10,603 nt of DNA from Bacillota bacterium. GTDB taxonomy: Bacteria > Bacillota > Clostridia > Oscillospirales > Ruminococcaceae. Below are positions 1 through 6,157 of this stretch, piece after piece. The notes beneath the pieces were generated by a model that worked only from the letters and a program-made list of their open reading frames with translations, was not told the DNA's origin and ran no database searches. The position numbers and the translations under genes were made by a program. The first letter of the stretch is position 1, and each line of letters starts with the position of its first letter. The stretch covers positions 1 to 10,603 of the forward strand of contig JAEZQD010000148.1 in NCBI GenBank assembly GCA_023413185.1, read 5' to 3'.

Positions 1-902
1 AGGCCGGTCTTGTTTTGGAGGGCGGCGGCATGCGCGGCGTGTATACGGCGGGGGTGCTCGACTATTTTGATGAGAAGGGTCTGTTTTTTCGGTTTATTGT
101 AGGAACCTCGGCAGGGGCGTGCAACGCGATCTCGTATGTCTCGCACCAGAGGGGCAGAAGCTTTGAGACAAACTTTCGGTTTTGCCGCGACAGGCGGTAT
201 CTAAACCCCTTTAACGTACTGCGCGGCAAAGGGGTGTTTGGAATGGACTTTATGTTTTGCGATATACCCGAGATCCTGCTTCCGCTCGATTACGACACCT
301 ATGCGAGCGAGGATTGCGATAGCCACGCGGTGGTGACCTGTTTAGAATCCGGGCAGGCGGAGTACCCTGTTGTGCGGGATATGCGCGCCGATTCCCTGTA
401 TGTGCGTGCATCCAGCTCGCTGCCGCTGTTTGCCGAGACGGTGGAGTACGGGGGCAGGCACTACCTTGACGGCGGGGTAGCCGACTCCATACCCGTTCGG
501 TTTTCGGTGCAAAGCGGCAACGACCTACATATTATCGTGCTCACCCGCCCGCAGGGGTACCAAAAAAAGGCGAGCAGACTAAACCGCCTGTGCGCGCGCA
601 GATACCGTGACTACCCGCGGTTTGTGGAGGCGTTTGGTAACCGTCACGTCGACTACAACCAAAGTGTAGCGTGTTGCGAGCAGCTCGAGCGCGAGGGCAG
701 AGCGGTTATCATCCGACCAAAAAGCCTTGCCATCGACAAGTTCGAGCACAACCCCGAACGCCTGCGCGCCCTGTACCTTCAGGGGTACCGCGACGCACAG
801 CAGGCGTACGGCAAGGTGACGGCGCTGGTAGAGTGCTGTGATAACGTGCAGACAAACCGCACCCCGCAGCCGATAGCCTCACATTATACCCACCGAAGAT
901 AG
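1..902 (+). CDS. Patatin-like phospholipase family protein (5' truncated by window edge)
   Basis: Probable serine lipid acyl hydrolase of the bacterial patatin family (YjjU/RssA-like), expected to cleave acyl chains from lipids near the membrane. The frame is open from position 3 and reads AGLVLEGGGMRG, the conserved start of the patatin fold, so the TTG at 15 is internal and the true start lies before the window. The oxyanion-hole motif GGGMRG is followed by the nucleophile elbow GTSAG (Ser codon at 108-110). The second catalytic residue is the Asp of LDGGVADSIPV (codon 468-470), completing the Ser-Asp dyad. The C-terminal third, with HVDYNQSV and RPKSLAIDKFEHNPERL, matches the extra domain usual in about 290-residue Firmicutes members. 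There is no signal peptide in the visible part. The gene ends in TAG. The family is certain; the physiological substrate is unknown. Confidence 0.92.
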   Translation, partial: AGLVLEGGGMRGVYTAGVLDYFDEKGLFFRFIVGTSAGACNAISYVSHQRGRSFETNFRFCRDRRYLNPFNVLRGKGVFGMDFMFCDIPEILLPLDYDTYASEDCDSHAVVTCLESGQAEYPVVRDMRADSLYVRASSSLPLFAETVEYGGRHYLDGGVADSIPVRFSVQSGNDLHIIVLTRPQGYQKKASRLNRLCARRYRDYPRFVEAFGNRHVDYNQSVACCEQLEREGRAVIIRPKSLAIDKFEHNPERLRALYLQGYRDAQQAYGKVTALVECCDNVQTNRTPQPIASHYTHRR

Positions 903-980
903 CGCAGTAACAATCGGCTGTGTATATGGCGGCAGGGTACAAAGCATCCGATTTTTTTAATCGGGCGGGATAATAAATCG

Positions 981-1060
981 GCAAAAAGAGGACATCTTTA
1001 TAAAGGTGACCCCGTCGGCAAACGCCTGCGGGCAAGACCTTTACAGGGATGTCTTTTTGC
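981..1060. terminator. Large imperfect inverted repeat, terminator-like on both strands
   Basis: The arm GCAAAAAGA..ACATC..TAAAGGT (981-1007) pairs with ACCTTTA..GATGTCTTTTTGC (1038-1060), with a 2-base bulge and a 4-base mismatch. Inside sits a second GC-rich stem, CCCG..GGC (1011-1019) with GCC..CGGG (1024-1032). A run of five T closes the 3' arm, and the 5' arm supplies a matching T run on the other strand, so it could end transcription in either direction. It lies between the patatin gene and the dps promoter. A weaker CCGATT/AATCGG hairpin at 948-964 precedes it. The rest of 903-1083 shows nothing else. Confidence 0.55.
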
Positions 1061-1083
1061 ATGTGACTTTTAAAATACATGGG

Positions 1084-1112
1084 TTGACAAGCAGAGAGAG
1101 ATAGATTATAAT
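1084..1112 (+). promoter_or_regulatory. Sigma-A promoter of dps-ahpC
   Basis: TTGACA (1084-1089), a 17-base spacer and TATAAT (1107-1112) match the vegetative consensus perfectly. The start point should fall near 1119, about 35 bases before the dps start codon. Such a strong promoter normally needs tight repression, which fits the two operator-like boxes over and after the -10. Confidence 0.9.
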
Positions 1113-1120
1113 AATGATAA
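1106..1120. promoter_or_regulatory. PerR-type box overlapping the dps -10
   Basis: The 15-mer TTATAATAATGATAA matches the 7-1-7 PerR consensus TTATAATNATTATAA at 13 of 14 defined positions and covers the whole -10 hexamer. PerR is the peroxide-sensing Fur-family repressor that controls dps/mrgA and ahpC in Bacillus and many Clostridia. Binding here would block RNA polymerase. The match is read directly from the sequence; PerR binding is inferred. Confidence 0.7.
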
Positions 1121-1129
1121 CAATTATCA
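1115..1129. promoter_or_regulatory. Fur-type box just downstream of the dps -10
   Basis: TGATAACAATTATCA matches the Gram-positive Fur 7-1-7 box TGATAATNATTATCA at 13 of 14 defined positions, and its arms TGATAA/TTATCA are perfectly symmetric. In Bacillus the G/C at the second position of each arm separates Fur boxes from PerR boxes (T/A there). It overlaps the PerR-like box by six bases, so iron and peroxide signals may both act on this promoter. Alternatively one Fur-family protein binds the whole 24-base stretch. Confidence 0.6.
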
Positions 1130-1153
1130 ATATTACTTTAAGGAGGACTTCAA

Positions 1154-1591
1154 ATGTCAACTTATCAAAATAACCTAAACACCTTTTTGGCAGACCAGGC
1201 TGTTCTGTACATGAAACTGCATAACCTGCATTGGTATATCAAGGGCAGCGGCTTCTTTACGCTGCACGGCGAGTTTGAAAAGCTATACGACGCAACCGCC
1301 GAGGTAATGGACGAGGTTGCCGAGCGGCTGCTGATGCTGGGGGGCGCACCTCATGCAACTCTAAAGGACGTGCTTGCCGCAAAGACCCTGAGCGAACGTG
1401 AGCCGATGCCCGTAGACGCAAAAGAGGCGGTAGCGCTTACCTTGGCCGACTTTGAGAAGCTGCGCGGCGACGCAAAAGCGATTGTAGCGCTTGCCTCCGA
1501 CGCGGGCGACGACGGTACGGCAGACCAATTTACCGGTTATATGCGCAACTACGAAAAACTCATCTGGATGCTGCGTGCCTATCTGAACTAG
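1154..1591 (+). CDS. dps: Dps family ferritin-like DNA-protection protein
   Basis: A 145-residue Dps/MrgA-type mini-ferritin, expected to form a cytoplasmic 12-mer that oxidises Fe(II) with hydrogen peroxide and stores the iron, limiting hydroxyl-radical damage. The inter-subunit ferroxidase ligands are all present: His26 in LHNLHW, His38 and Glu42 in LHGEFEK, and Asp53 and Glu57 in MDEVAER, followed by the family's LMLGG. The length is normal and there is no long N-terminal DNA-binding tail. The start is fixed by AAGGAGG (1140-1146) seven bases before the ATG. A consensus promoter with PerR- and Fur-like boxes lies directly upstream. ahpC follows after 58 bases with no terminator, so the two are probably co-transcribed. 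Confidence 0.96.
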   Translation: MSTYQNNLNTFLADQAVLYMKLHNLHWYIKGSGFFTLHGEFEKLYDATAEVMDEVAERLLMLGGAPHATLKDVLAAKTLSEREPMPVDAKEAVALTLADFEKLRGDAKAIVALASDAGDDGTADQFTGYMRNYEKLIWMLRAYLN

Positions 1592-1649
1592 CAGCACCCC
1601 AAAAACCAACCTACCCCGTAATCACAGCGTGAAAGGATAAGATGAGACT

Positions 1650-2213
1650 ATGAGCCTGATTGGAACAAAACTGCCTGATTTTAAGGTAAACGCATACCGC
1701 GGCGGCGAGTTTAAAGAGGTAACCAAGGATTCGGTGCTCGGAAAGTGGAGCGTATTCTTCTTCTACCCCGCGGACTTTACCTTTGTGTGCCCCACCGAGC
1801 TGGGAGACCTTGCCGATACCTATGACGAATTTACGAGCATCGGCACCGAGATATACGCGGTCTCCACCGACAGTCACTTTGTTCACAAGGCATGGGCGGA
1901 TACCTCCGAAACCATCCGAAAGATTCGGTTCCCCATGCTTGCCGACCCCACAGGGGTGCTCTCCCGCTTCTTTGACGTAATGGTAGAGCAGGAGGGACAG
2001 GCGCTGCGCGGCTCGTTTGTGATAAACCCCGAGGGCGAGATTAAGCTCTTTGAGGTGCACGACATGGGCATAGGCAGAAGCGCGGAAGAGCTTTTGCGCA
2101 AGGTGCAGGCGGCGCAGTTTGTCGCCGAGCACGGCGATCAGGTCTGCCCCGCCCGCTGGAAGCCGGGCGCCGCCACCCTTAAGCCCGGGCTAGACCTTGT
2201 AGGCAAGCTGTAA
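1650..2213 (+). CDS. ahpC: Alkyl hydroperoxide reductase subunit C (typical 2-Cys peroxiredoxin)
   Basis: A 187-residue peroxiredoxin that reduces hydrogen peroxide, organic peroxides and peroxynitrite in the cytoplasm. The peroxidatic cysteine is Cys47 in FTFVCPTE, and the resolving cysteine is Cys166 in DQVCPARWKPG. Both lie at the classical AhpC positions, and the C-terminal extension ends in LDLVGKL. The ATG at 1650 follows AAAGGA (1632-1637) by 12 bases, a somewhat long gap, and gives the usual family length. It is second in a probable dps-ahpC unit and ends just before a strong terminator. No ahpF or thioredoxin reductase gene is adjacent, so the electron donor must be encoded elsewhere. 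Confidence 0.97.
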   Translation: MSLIGTKLPDFKVNAYRGGEFKEVTKDSVLGKWSVFFFYPADFTFVCPTELGDLADTYDEFTSIGTEIYAVSTDSHFVHKAWADTSETIRKIRFPMLADPTGVLSRFFDVMVEQEGQALRGSFVINPEGEIKLFEVHDMGIGRSAEELLRKVQAAQFVAEHGDQVCPARWKPGAATLKPGLDLVGKL

Positions 2214-2320
2214 TCTGATACTACCGGTGTTTCATCCGGCATACTGTTTATTATTGCCGAACCCGCCGGAGGAACACGAACCAAATATCGTTTTTCTTTT
2301 TCTTCCTCCTAATTTCTTTA

Positions 2321-2366
2321 AAACGCCGTGGGAGCCTATTGTTTGATAGGCTCCCACGGCGTTTTT
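2321..2366 (+). terminator. Rho-independent terminator of dps-ahpC
   Basis: A perfect 19-bp stem (arms 2321-2339 and 2346-2364, core GCCGTGGGAGCCTAT) with the 6-base loop TGTTTG is followed by a T run (2362-2366). The 5' arm begins with AAA, so it may also work on the opposite strand. Confidence 0.92.
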
Positions 2367-2417
2367 GCAGGCATAACCCAGACCGGGCGGTGGCAAGGGC
2401 GAAACCGCGCCTTATGC

Positions 2418-2432
2418 AAGAAAACGATTACA
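2418..2432 (+). promoter_or_regulatory. Weak cre/LacI-type operator candidate upstream of the GH3 gene
   Basis: AAGAAAACGATTACA fits the cre pattern WTGNAANCGNWNNCW with one mismatch, and it shares the 10-mer AAACGATTAC with the better site at 2606-2620 (which is on the other strand). The CG centres of the two sites are about 187 bp apart. The rest of 2371-2545 holds no convincing gene or structure. Confidence 0.35.
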
Positions 2433-2545
2433 ACTTTTGACTGGATTGCGATCAAACAGAACAGTGACATACAATGTTCAAAGCACTATCATATCAAAAT
2501 ACAAACCAAAAAGTTCAAAATGTATCAGATGTAGCGAAATTCTGC

Positions 2546-2574
2546 TTTACAAAAGGACGGGAATCTATTATGAT
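2546..2574 (+). promoter_or_regulatory. Sigma-A promoter of the GH3 beta-glucosidase gene
   Basis: TTTACA (2546-2551), a 17-base spacer and TATGAT (2569-2574) give five of six matches in each hexamer. Transcription would start near 2581, leaving a leader of about 100 bases that contains the operator at 2606-2620. A weaker alternative, TTGCGA-N18-TACAAT, lies at 2446-2475. Confidence 0.65.
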
Positions 2575-2605
2575 AAACAATAAATCAACAATTTGCGACT
2601 TGATA

Positions 2606-2620
2606 AGTAATCGTTTACAT
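2606..2620 (-). promoter_or_regulatory. cre/LacI-type operator in the GH3 leader
   Basis: On the minus strand the site reads ATGTAAACGATTACT, matching every defined position of the catabolite-responsive element WTGNAANCGNWNNCW, with symmetric half-sites GTAA/TTAC around a central CG. It lies about 25-40 bases after the predicted transcription start, where a bound repressor acts as a roadblock. CcpA or a dedicated LacI-family repressor could bind; the sequence cannot decide. Confidence 0.65.
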
Positions 2621-2679
2621 TGGTTCATTGCGTTTTGTGCCTGCGGGGTACCGGACGCCGGAAAGGAAGGGCCATAATA

Positions 2680-5067
2680 ATGACAAAACAACAGGCAAAA
2701 GAACTCGTTATGCAGATGACACTGGAGGAAAAAGCGTCCCTGTGCTCGGGCAACGATGCTTGGACAACACAACCCATTGACCGTCTCAATCTGCCTCGGA
2801 CTATGATGACGGACGGTCCCCACGGCCTGCGGAAGAAGGCGAACGACAGCAGCGGGGTGGATCTCAGCGGCAGCGTGCCCGCTACCTGTTTCCCCACTTC
2901 CTGCGCCACCGGCGCAAGCTTTGACCGTGCCCTGCTGCATGAGATAGGCAAGGCGCTCGCAGAGGAATGCCTGCAGGAGCAGGTGTCGGTTCTGCTGGGT
3001 CCTGGCATCAACCTCAAACGCTCCCCCCTGTGCGGGCGCAATTTTGAGTATTTCAGCGAAGACCCATACCTTGCGGGAGAGCTGGCGGCAAGCCATGTTT
3101 CGGGTGTGCAGAGCAAAGGCGTGGGCACGTCGCTCAAGCACTTTGCCGTCAACAGTCAGGAGACCCGCCGCCTAACCGTAAACGCGGTTGTGGATGAAAG
3201 AGCGCTGCGAGAGATGTACCTTGCGGCGTTTGAAACGGTCGTCAAGCGCGCGCAGCCGTGGACGATAATGGGAGCGTACAATCAGATAAACGGAGCGTTT
3301 GCGTCCGAAAACAAGCGTCTGCTTACCACCGTGCTCCGTGAGGAGTGGGGTTTTGAAGGGGTTGTGGTTTCGGATTGGGGCGCTTGCAACGACAGGGTGG
3401 AGGGCGTGCGCGCTGGGCTTGACCTGGAGATGCCCGGACCCGCCCGGTTCAACGACGCGGCAATTGTCAAAGCGGTGCAGGACGGCTTACTGGATGAGTC
3501 GGAGCTGGATGCCGTGGCAATCCGAAACGTGGAGCTGATATTAAAGGGTGCTGCCAGCCTCAACTCGGGATTTACGTATGATGTTGACGCACACCATGCC
3601 TTAGCGCGCAGGGCGGCGGCACAGTCTGCCGTACTGCTCAAGAACGAAGGGGGCATTCTGCCCCTTGCAAAGGGAGCGGATGCGGCGGTCATCGGTGCGT
3701 TTGCCCAGAAACCCCGCTATCAGGGCGCGGGCTCCAGCCTAATCAACCCCACACGGGTGGATACCCCCATCGCCGAGCTTGAGATGGCTGGGCTTATGGT
3801 TACCTATGCCGAGGGGTATGACCACGCAAGCGGTAATACAAGCGACGAGCTCATAGCCGCTGCCTGCCAAGCGGCAAAAGGCAAGGACGTTGCGATTGTA
3901 TATGCGGGCTTGCCCGACTGCTACGAAAGCGAGGGCTTTGACCGCGAGACGCTCGATATGCCCGAGGGGCATAACCGCCTGATTGAGGAGGTCGCAAAGG
4001 TAAACCCCAACACCGTGGTTGTGCTGATGTGTGGTGCGCCTGTTGTAATGCCGTGGGCTGCGCGGGTAAAGGCGATTCTTCTCGCCTACTTAGGCGGTCA
4101 GGCGGTGGGCAGTGCAATTGCCGACCTGCTTTGCGGCAATGCAAACCCATGCGGAAAGCTTGCGGAGACACTGCCGACATCGCTCTCGGACACCCCTTGT
4201 ACACGCTATTTTCCGGGGCAAGCCAAGACGGTGGAATACCGCGAGAGCATCTTTGTGGGGTATCGGTATTACGATGCCGCGGGTGCGGAGGTTGCGTATC
4301 CGTTCGGCTACGGGCTGAGCTACACCACCTTTGAATATAAGGATTTAAAGCTGTCCGCCGGTCGCTTTGCCAAAGGGGACACAATGACAGCCGAGGTGAC
4401 CGTGACCAACACCGGAGCACGCGACGGCGCGGAGATTGTGCAGCTGTATATCGGCAAAGAGCAGTCAGTCGTTTATCGCGCACCCAAAGAGCTGCGCGGG
4501 GTAGAGAAGGTGTTTTTAAAAGCAGGGGAGAGTAAGACCGTCTGCTTTACGCTTTGTGACCGCAGCTTTTCGTACTACAATACCAAAGCGGCAGACTGGG
4601 CGATAGAGGGCGGAGACTATACCGTGCAGATTGGCGCCTCCAGCAGGGATATCCGGCTCACGGCTAACGTTGTTGTACAAGGCGACGGCAGAGAGTGTCT
4701 TTTGGAGAATGCCTATCACGCACTGCCGTCTTACTTTGCGCCCGCAAAGGGCGGCTTTATGGCAGGCGATGCGGAGTTTGAAACGCTGTATGGCGCGCCT
4801 GTTCCGGCGGGAGCGAGGCAGCCGGGGGAGCCGTATACAATGAACACCACAGTAGACGAACTAACCGACACCCCAGCGGGCAGAGAGCTGTACAACCGCC
4901 TGAAGGAGCAGTTTTTGAAAACGTTTGAGGGGGTCGAAATTGACCTGATGACGATGGCGAATTTTTATCAGTTCCCGTTGCGGTCCATCCATATGATGAC
5001 GGGCGAAGACTTCGGGCGCGATAAGATGAAGCATGAAATTGAGCGGCTCAACGCTCAGCTAAGGTAA
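2680..5067 (+). CDS. Glycoside hydrolase family 3 beta-glucosidase
   Basis: A 795-residue GH3 enzyme that removes terminal beta-linked sugars, most likely glucose, from oligosaccharides. There is no signal peptide, so it should act in the cytoplasm on imported sugars. The N-terminal barrel carries DGPHGLR (Asp45), KHF (Lys153-His154) and SDWG with the nucleophile Asp232. The second alpha/beta domain (about 320-545) begins near LLKNEGGILPL and carries SEGFDR, whose Glu418 is the likely acid/base. A fibronectin III-like domain (about 550-670) follows PFGYGLSYTTFEY. The last 120 residues are a further tail of the clostridial BglB-type. The ATG at 2680 is chosen because AGGAAGG (2664-2670) precedes it; the frame extends upstream, but the operator lies there. 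It is monocistronic between its promoter and a terminator. The sugar specificity is inferred, and beta-xylosidase activity is also possible. Confidence 0.93.
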   Translation: MTKQQAKELVMQMTLEEKASLCSGNDAWTTQPIDRLNLPRTMMTDGPHGLRKKANDSSGVDLSGSVPATCFPTSCATGASFDRALLHEIGKALAEECLQEQVSVLLGPGINLKRSPLCGRNFEYFSEDPYLAGELAASHVSGVQSKGVGTSLKHFAVNSQETRRLTVNAVVDERALREMYLAAFETVVKRAQPWTIMGAYNQINGAFASENKRLLTTVLREEWGFEGVVVSDWGACNDRVEGVRAGLDLEMPGPARFNDAAIVKAVQDGLLDESELDAVAIRNVELILKGAASLNSGFTYDVDAHHALARRAAAQSAVLLKNEGGILPLAKGADAAVIGAFAQKPRYQGAGSSLINPTRVDTPIAELEMAGLMVTYAEGYDHASGNTSDELIAAACQAAKGKDVAIVYAGLPDCYESEGFDRETLDMPEGHNRLIEEVAKVNPNTVVVLMCGAPVVMPWAARVKAILLAYLGGQAVGSAIADLLCGNANPCGKLAETLPTSLSDTPCTRYFPGQAKTVEYRESIFVGYRYYDAAGAEVAYPFGYGLSYTTFEYKDLKLSAGRFAKGDTMTAEVTVTNTGARDGAEIVQLYIGKEQSVVYRAPKELRGVEKVFLKAGESKTVCFTLCDRSFSYYNTKAADWAIEGGDYTVQIGASSRDIRLTANVVVQGDGRECLLENAYHALPSYFAPAKGGFMAGDAEFETLYGAPVPAGARQPGEPYTMNTTVDELTDTPAGRELYNRLKEQFLKTFEGVEIDLMTMANFYQFPLRSIHMMTGEDFGRDKMKHEIERLNAQLR

Positions 5068-5092
5068 ATAGCCGTTTATAAGACATAGACCG

Positions 5093-5124
5093 AACGCCCT
5101 GCTTATTAAAAAGCGGGGCGTTTT
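5093..5124 (+). terminator. Rho-independent terminator of the GH3 gene
   Basis: AACGCCCTGCTT (5093-5104) pairs with AAGCGGGGCGTT (5111-5122), 12 bp with one G-U pair and the loop ATTAAA, followed by T residues. It lies 25 bases after the stop codon. Confidence 0.88.
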
Positions 5125-5144
5125 GCCGTATGAGCTATATGCAT

Positions 5145-5351
5145 TGCCCGTTGTAGTGTAAGCGCATTATAGTCAATAAACTTGAAAACAGTCCCTGTTT
5201 TCAAGCGGCAGGTACTACCCACCGCACGCCTGATGGCGTGTTTATTGACTATAGACTCCACAAACCGTCCACATTTGTGGGCGCCGTACGGTTTTTCGTG
5301 CGGTTCAAAACGGTTTCGTTTTGAAGTTTGCTGAGTATACTACAGCGGGCA
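5145..5351. repeat. Intergenic structured element with 16-bp terminal inverted repeats (MITE-like or structured RNA)
   Basis: The ends TGCCCGTTGTAGTGTA (5145-5160) and TATACTACAGCGGGCA (5336-5351) are inverted copies; the two differences are transitions that still pair as G-U in RNA. Inside are a perfect 14-bp inverted repeat (5168-5181/5240-5253) enclosing three hairpins. After it come stems CCACAAA/TTTGTGG (5258-5264/5274-5280), CCGTACG/CGTGCGG (5284-5290/5297-5303) and TTCAAAAC/GTTTTGAA (5304-5311/5318-5325). AAACCGT (5262-5268) can alternatively pair with ACGGTTT (5288-5294). There is no coding frame and I see no clear target-site duplication. A non-autonomous mobile element or a structured RNA are both possible. 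I do not recognise the family. Confidence 0.6.
5168..5253. other. Four-way-junction fold with no linkers, inside the intergenic element
   Basis: A closing stem (5168-5180 with 5241-5253) directly abuts three hairpins. These are CTTGAAAACAG/CTGTTTTCAAG (5181-5191/5195-5205), an imperfect CGG..GGT/ACC..CCG stem (5206-5224), and CACGCC/GGCGTG with a TGAT loop (5225-5240). No base between the helices is unpaired. The ends TATAGTC/GACTATA would also fit a TA-targeting (IS630-type) terminal repeat. Confidence 0.55.
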
Positions 5352-5546
5352 TTTGTTATTCATGATGGAATGATGTGCTCCAGATTGCGCTCCTTCAGCC
5401 GATTGATAAAAAAATGACCGCGCGATTCAACCGCTATGAGCCTGGCAATTAGAATCGATTCTTTTTTTGGCAAAATGCAGTTACTGAAAATGGATAATTA
5501 AAATATGTAAAAATTATAAAATCCTGTACGATAATGAAAATTGTTA

Positions 5547-5575
5547 TTGATTATATTTTCTAATTATTATATAAT
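5547..5575 (+). promoter_or_regulatory. Sigma-A promoter of the surface-protein pseudogene
   Basis: TTGATT (5547-5552), a 17-base spacer and TATAAT (5570-5575). Start is predicted near 5582, giving a leader of about 113 bases with small inverted repeats AGAGAT/ATCTCT (5631-5647) and TTGCAA/TTGCAA (5647-5661). I could not match the leader to a known riboswitch. Positions 5352-5546 are AT-rich and hold nothing else I can identify. Confidence 0.65.
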
Positions 5576-5694
5576 CTAGTTCACCAATATTCTTAGGTAT
5601 TTTACTGGCATGGCAACAGCCGGGGTACTTAGAGATTGATTATCTCTTGCAACCATTGCAATATTTTTAACTTTAGAGAGTCGAGGAAATTGAC

Positions 5695-6090
5695 ATGAGA
5701 CGGTTTGTTGCAGTACTGATTACACTGGCATTACTGATTGGATGCGTTTTTGGCGCAACATATCACTTGTTTGCGCAGGAGGAGCAGAGCGGACTGCCGC
5801 CTCTGGATTGGGCGCAGCAGGAGGTGGATGGCAGCTCGGATATAGTCACGGAGGATGGGGATGTATCGTCTGTGCCGCCTGCGGAGGAGGCATCCAGCGA
5901 GCCGGCACCCGAGGCCTCCTCAAGCGAAAGCAGCGAAGAGCAACAGCATGAACTCCCTATGCTTTTACAGGAACCCGCCTTTGCACCAATGGACGCAAGC
6001 GGCTCAGGGCTTGCCGTGCAGCAGAGTGTCAGCCTTAACCCCGAGGGTGCGTCTGCCACCGCCAATACCAATGTGGATGTCAACCTTTAG
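5695..6090 (+). pseudogene. 5' fragment of a broken secreted surface-protein gene
   Basis: This frame begins with a signal peptide (MRRF, hydrophobic core VAVLITLALLIGCVFGA) after GAGGAA (5683-5688), six bases before the ATG. Residues about 45-85 form a Ser/Glu/Pro-rich linker typical of wall-spanning regions. It stops at TAG 6088-6090 after NTNVDVNL. The same frame then continues as VSAAINHFYSVTLTYDIPAV to about 6175, which reads as a natural continuation of the same beta-rich domain. A GAG to TAG change would explain the stop. The rest of the protein is in the +1 frame from about 6179 to 7498. With two lesions the gene is very probably dead, unless the assembly is wrong or stop readthrough occurs. 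Confidence 0.75.
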
Positions 6091-6157
6091 GTGTCCGCCG
6101 CAATCAACCACTTTTACAGCGTAACGCTTACATATGACATACCCGCCGTGATGGATT

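Noticed and set aside
2328..2677. Two short plus-strand frames (68 and 67 codons) before the GH3 gene
   Set aside because: They cover the ahpC terminator hairpin and the GH3 promoter and operator; no ribosome sites or recognisable motifs.
2620..2679. N-terminal extension of the GH3 protein by 20 residues from a TTG
   Set aside because: The TTG overlaps the operator and has no ribosome site, whereas the ATG at 2680 has AGGAAGG at a good distance.
5523..5552. Fur-like half-palindrome GATAATGAAAATTGTTATTG upstream of the surface-protein promoter
   Set aside because: The spacing does not fit a 7-1-7 box, and AT-rich sequence gives such partial matches by chance.
5580..5690. Possible riboswitch in the surface-protein leader (GGCATGGCAACAGCC region)
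   Set aside because: I compared it with the cyclic-di-GMP class I motif; the conserved GACGCAAAG-type core is missing, so only generic small hairpins remain.
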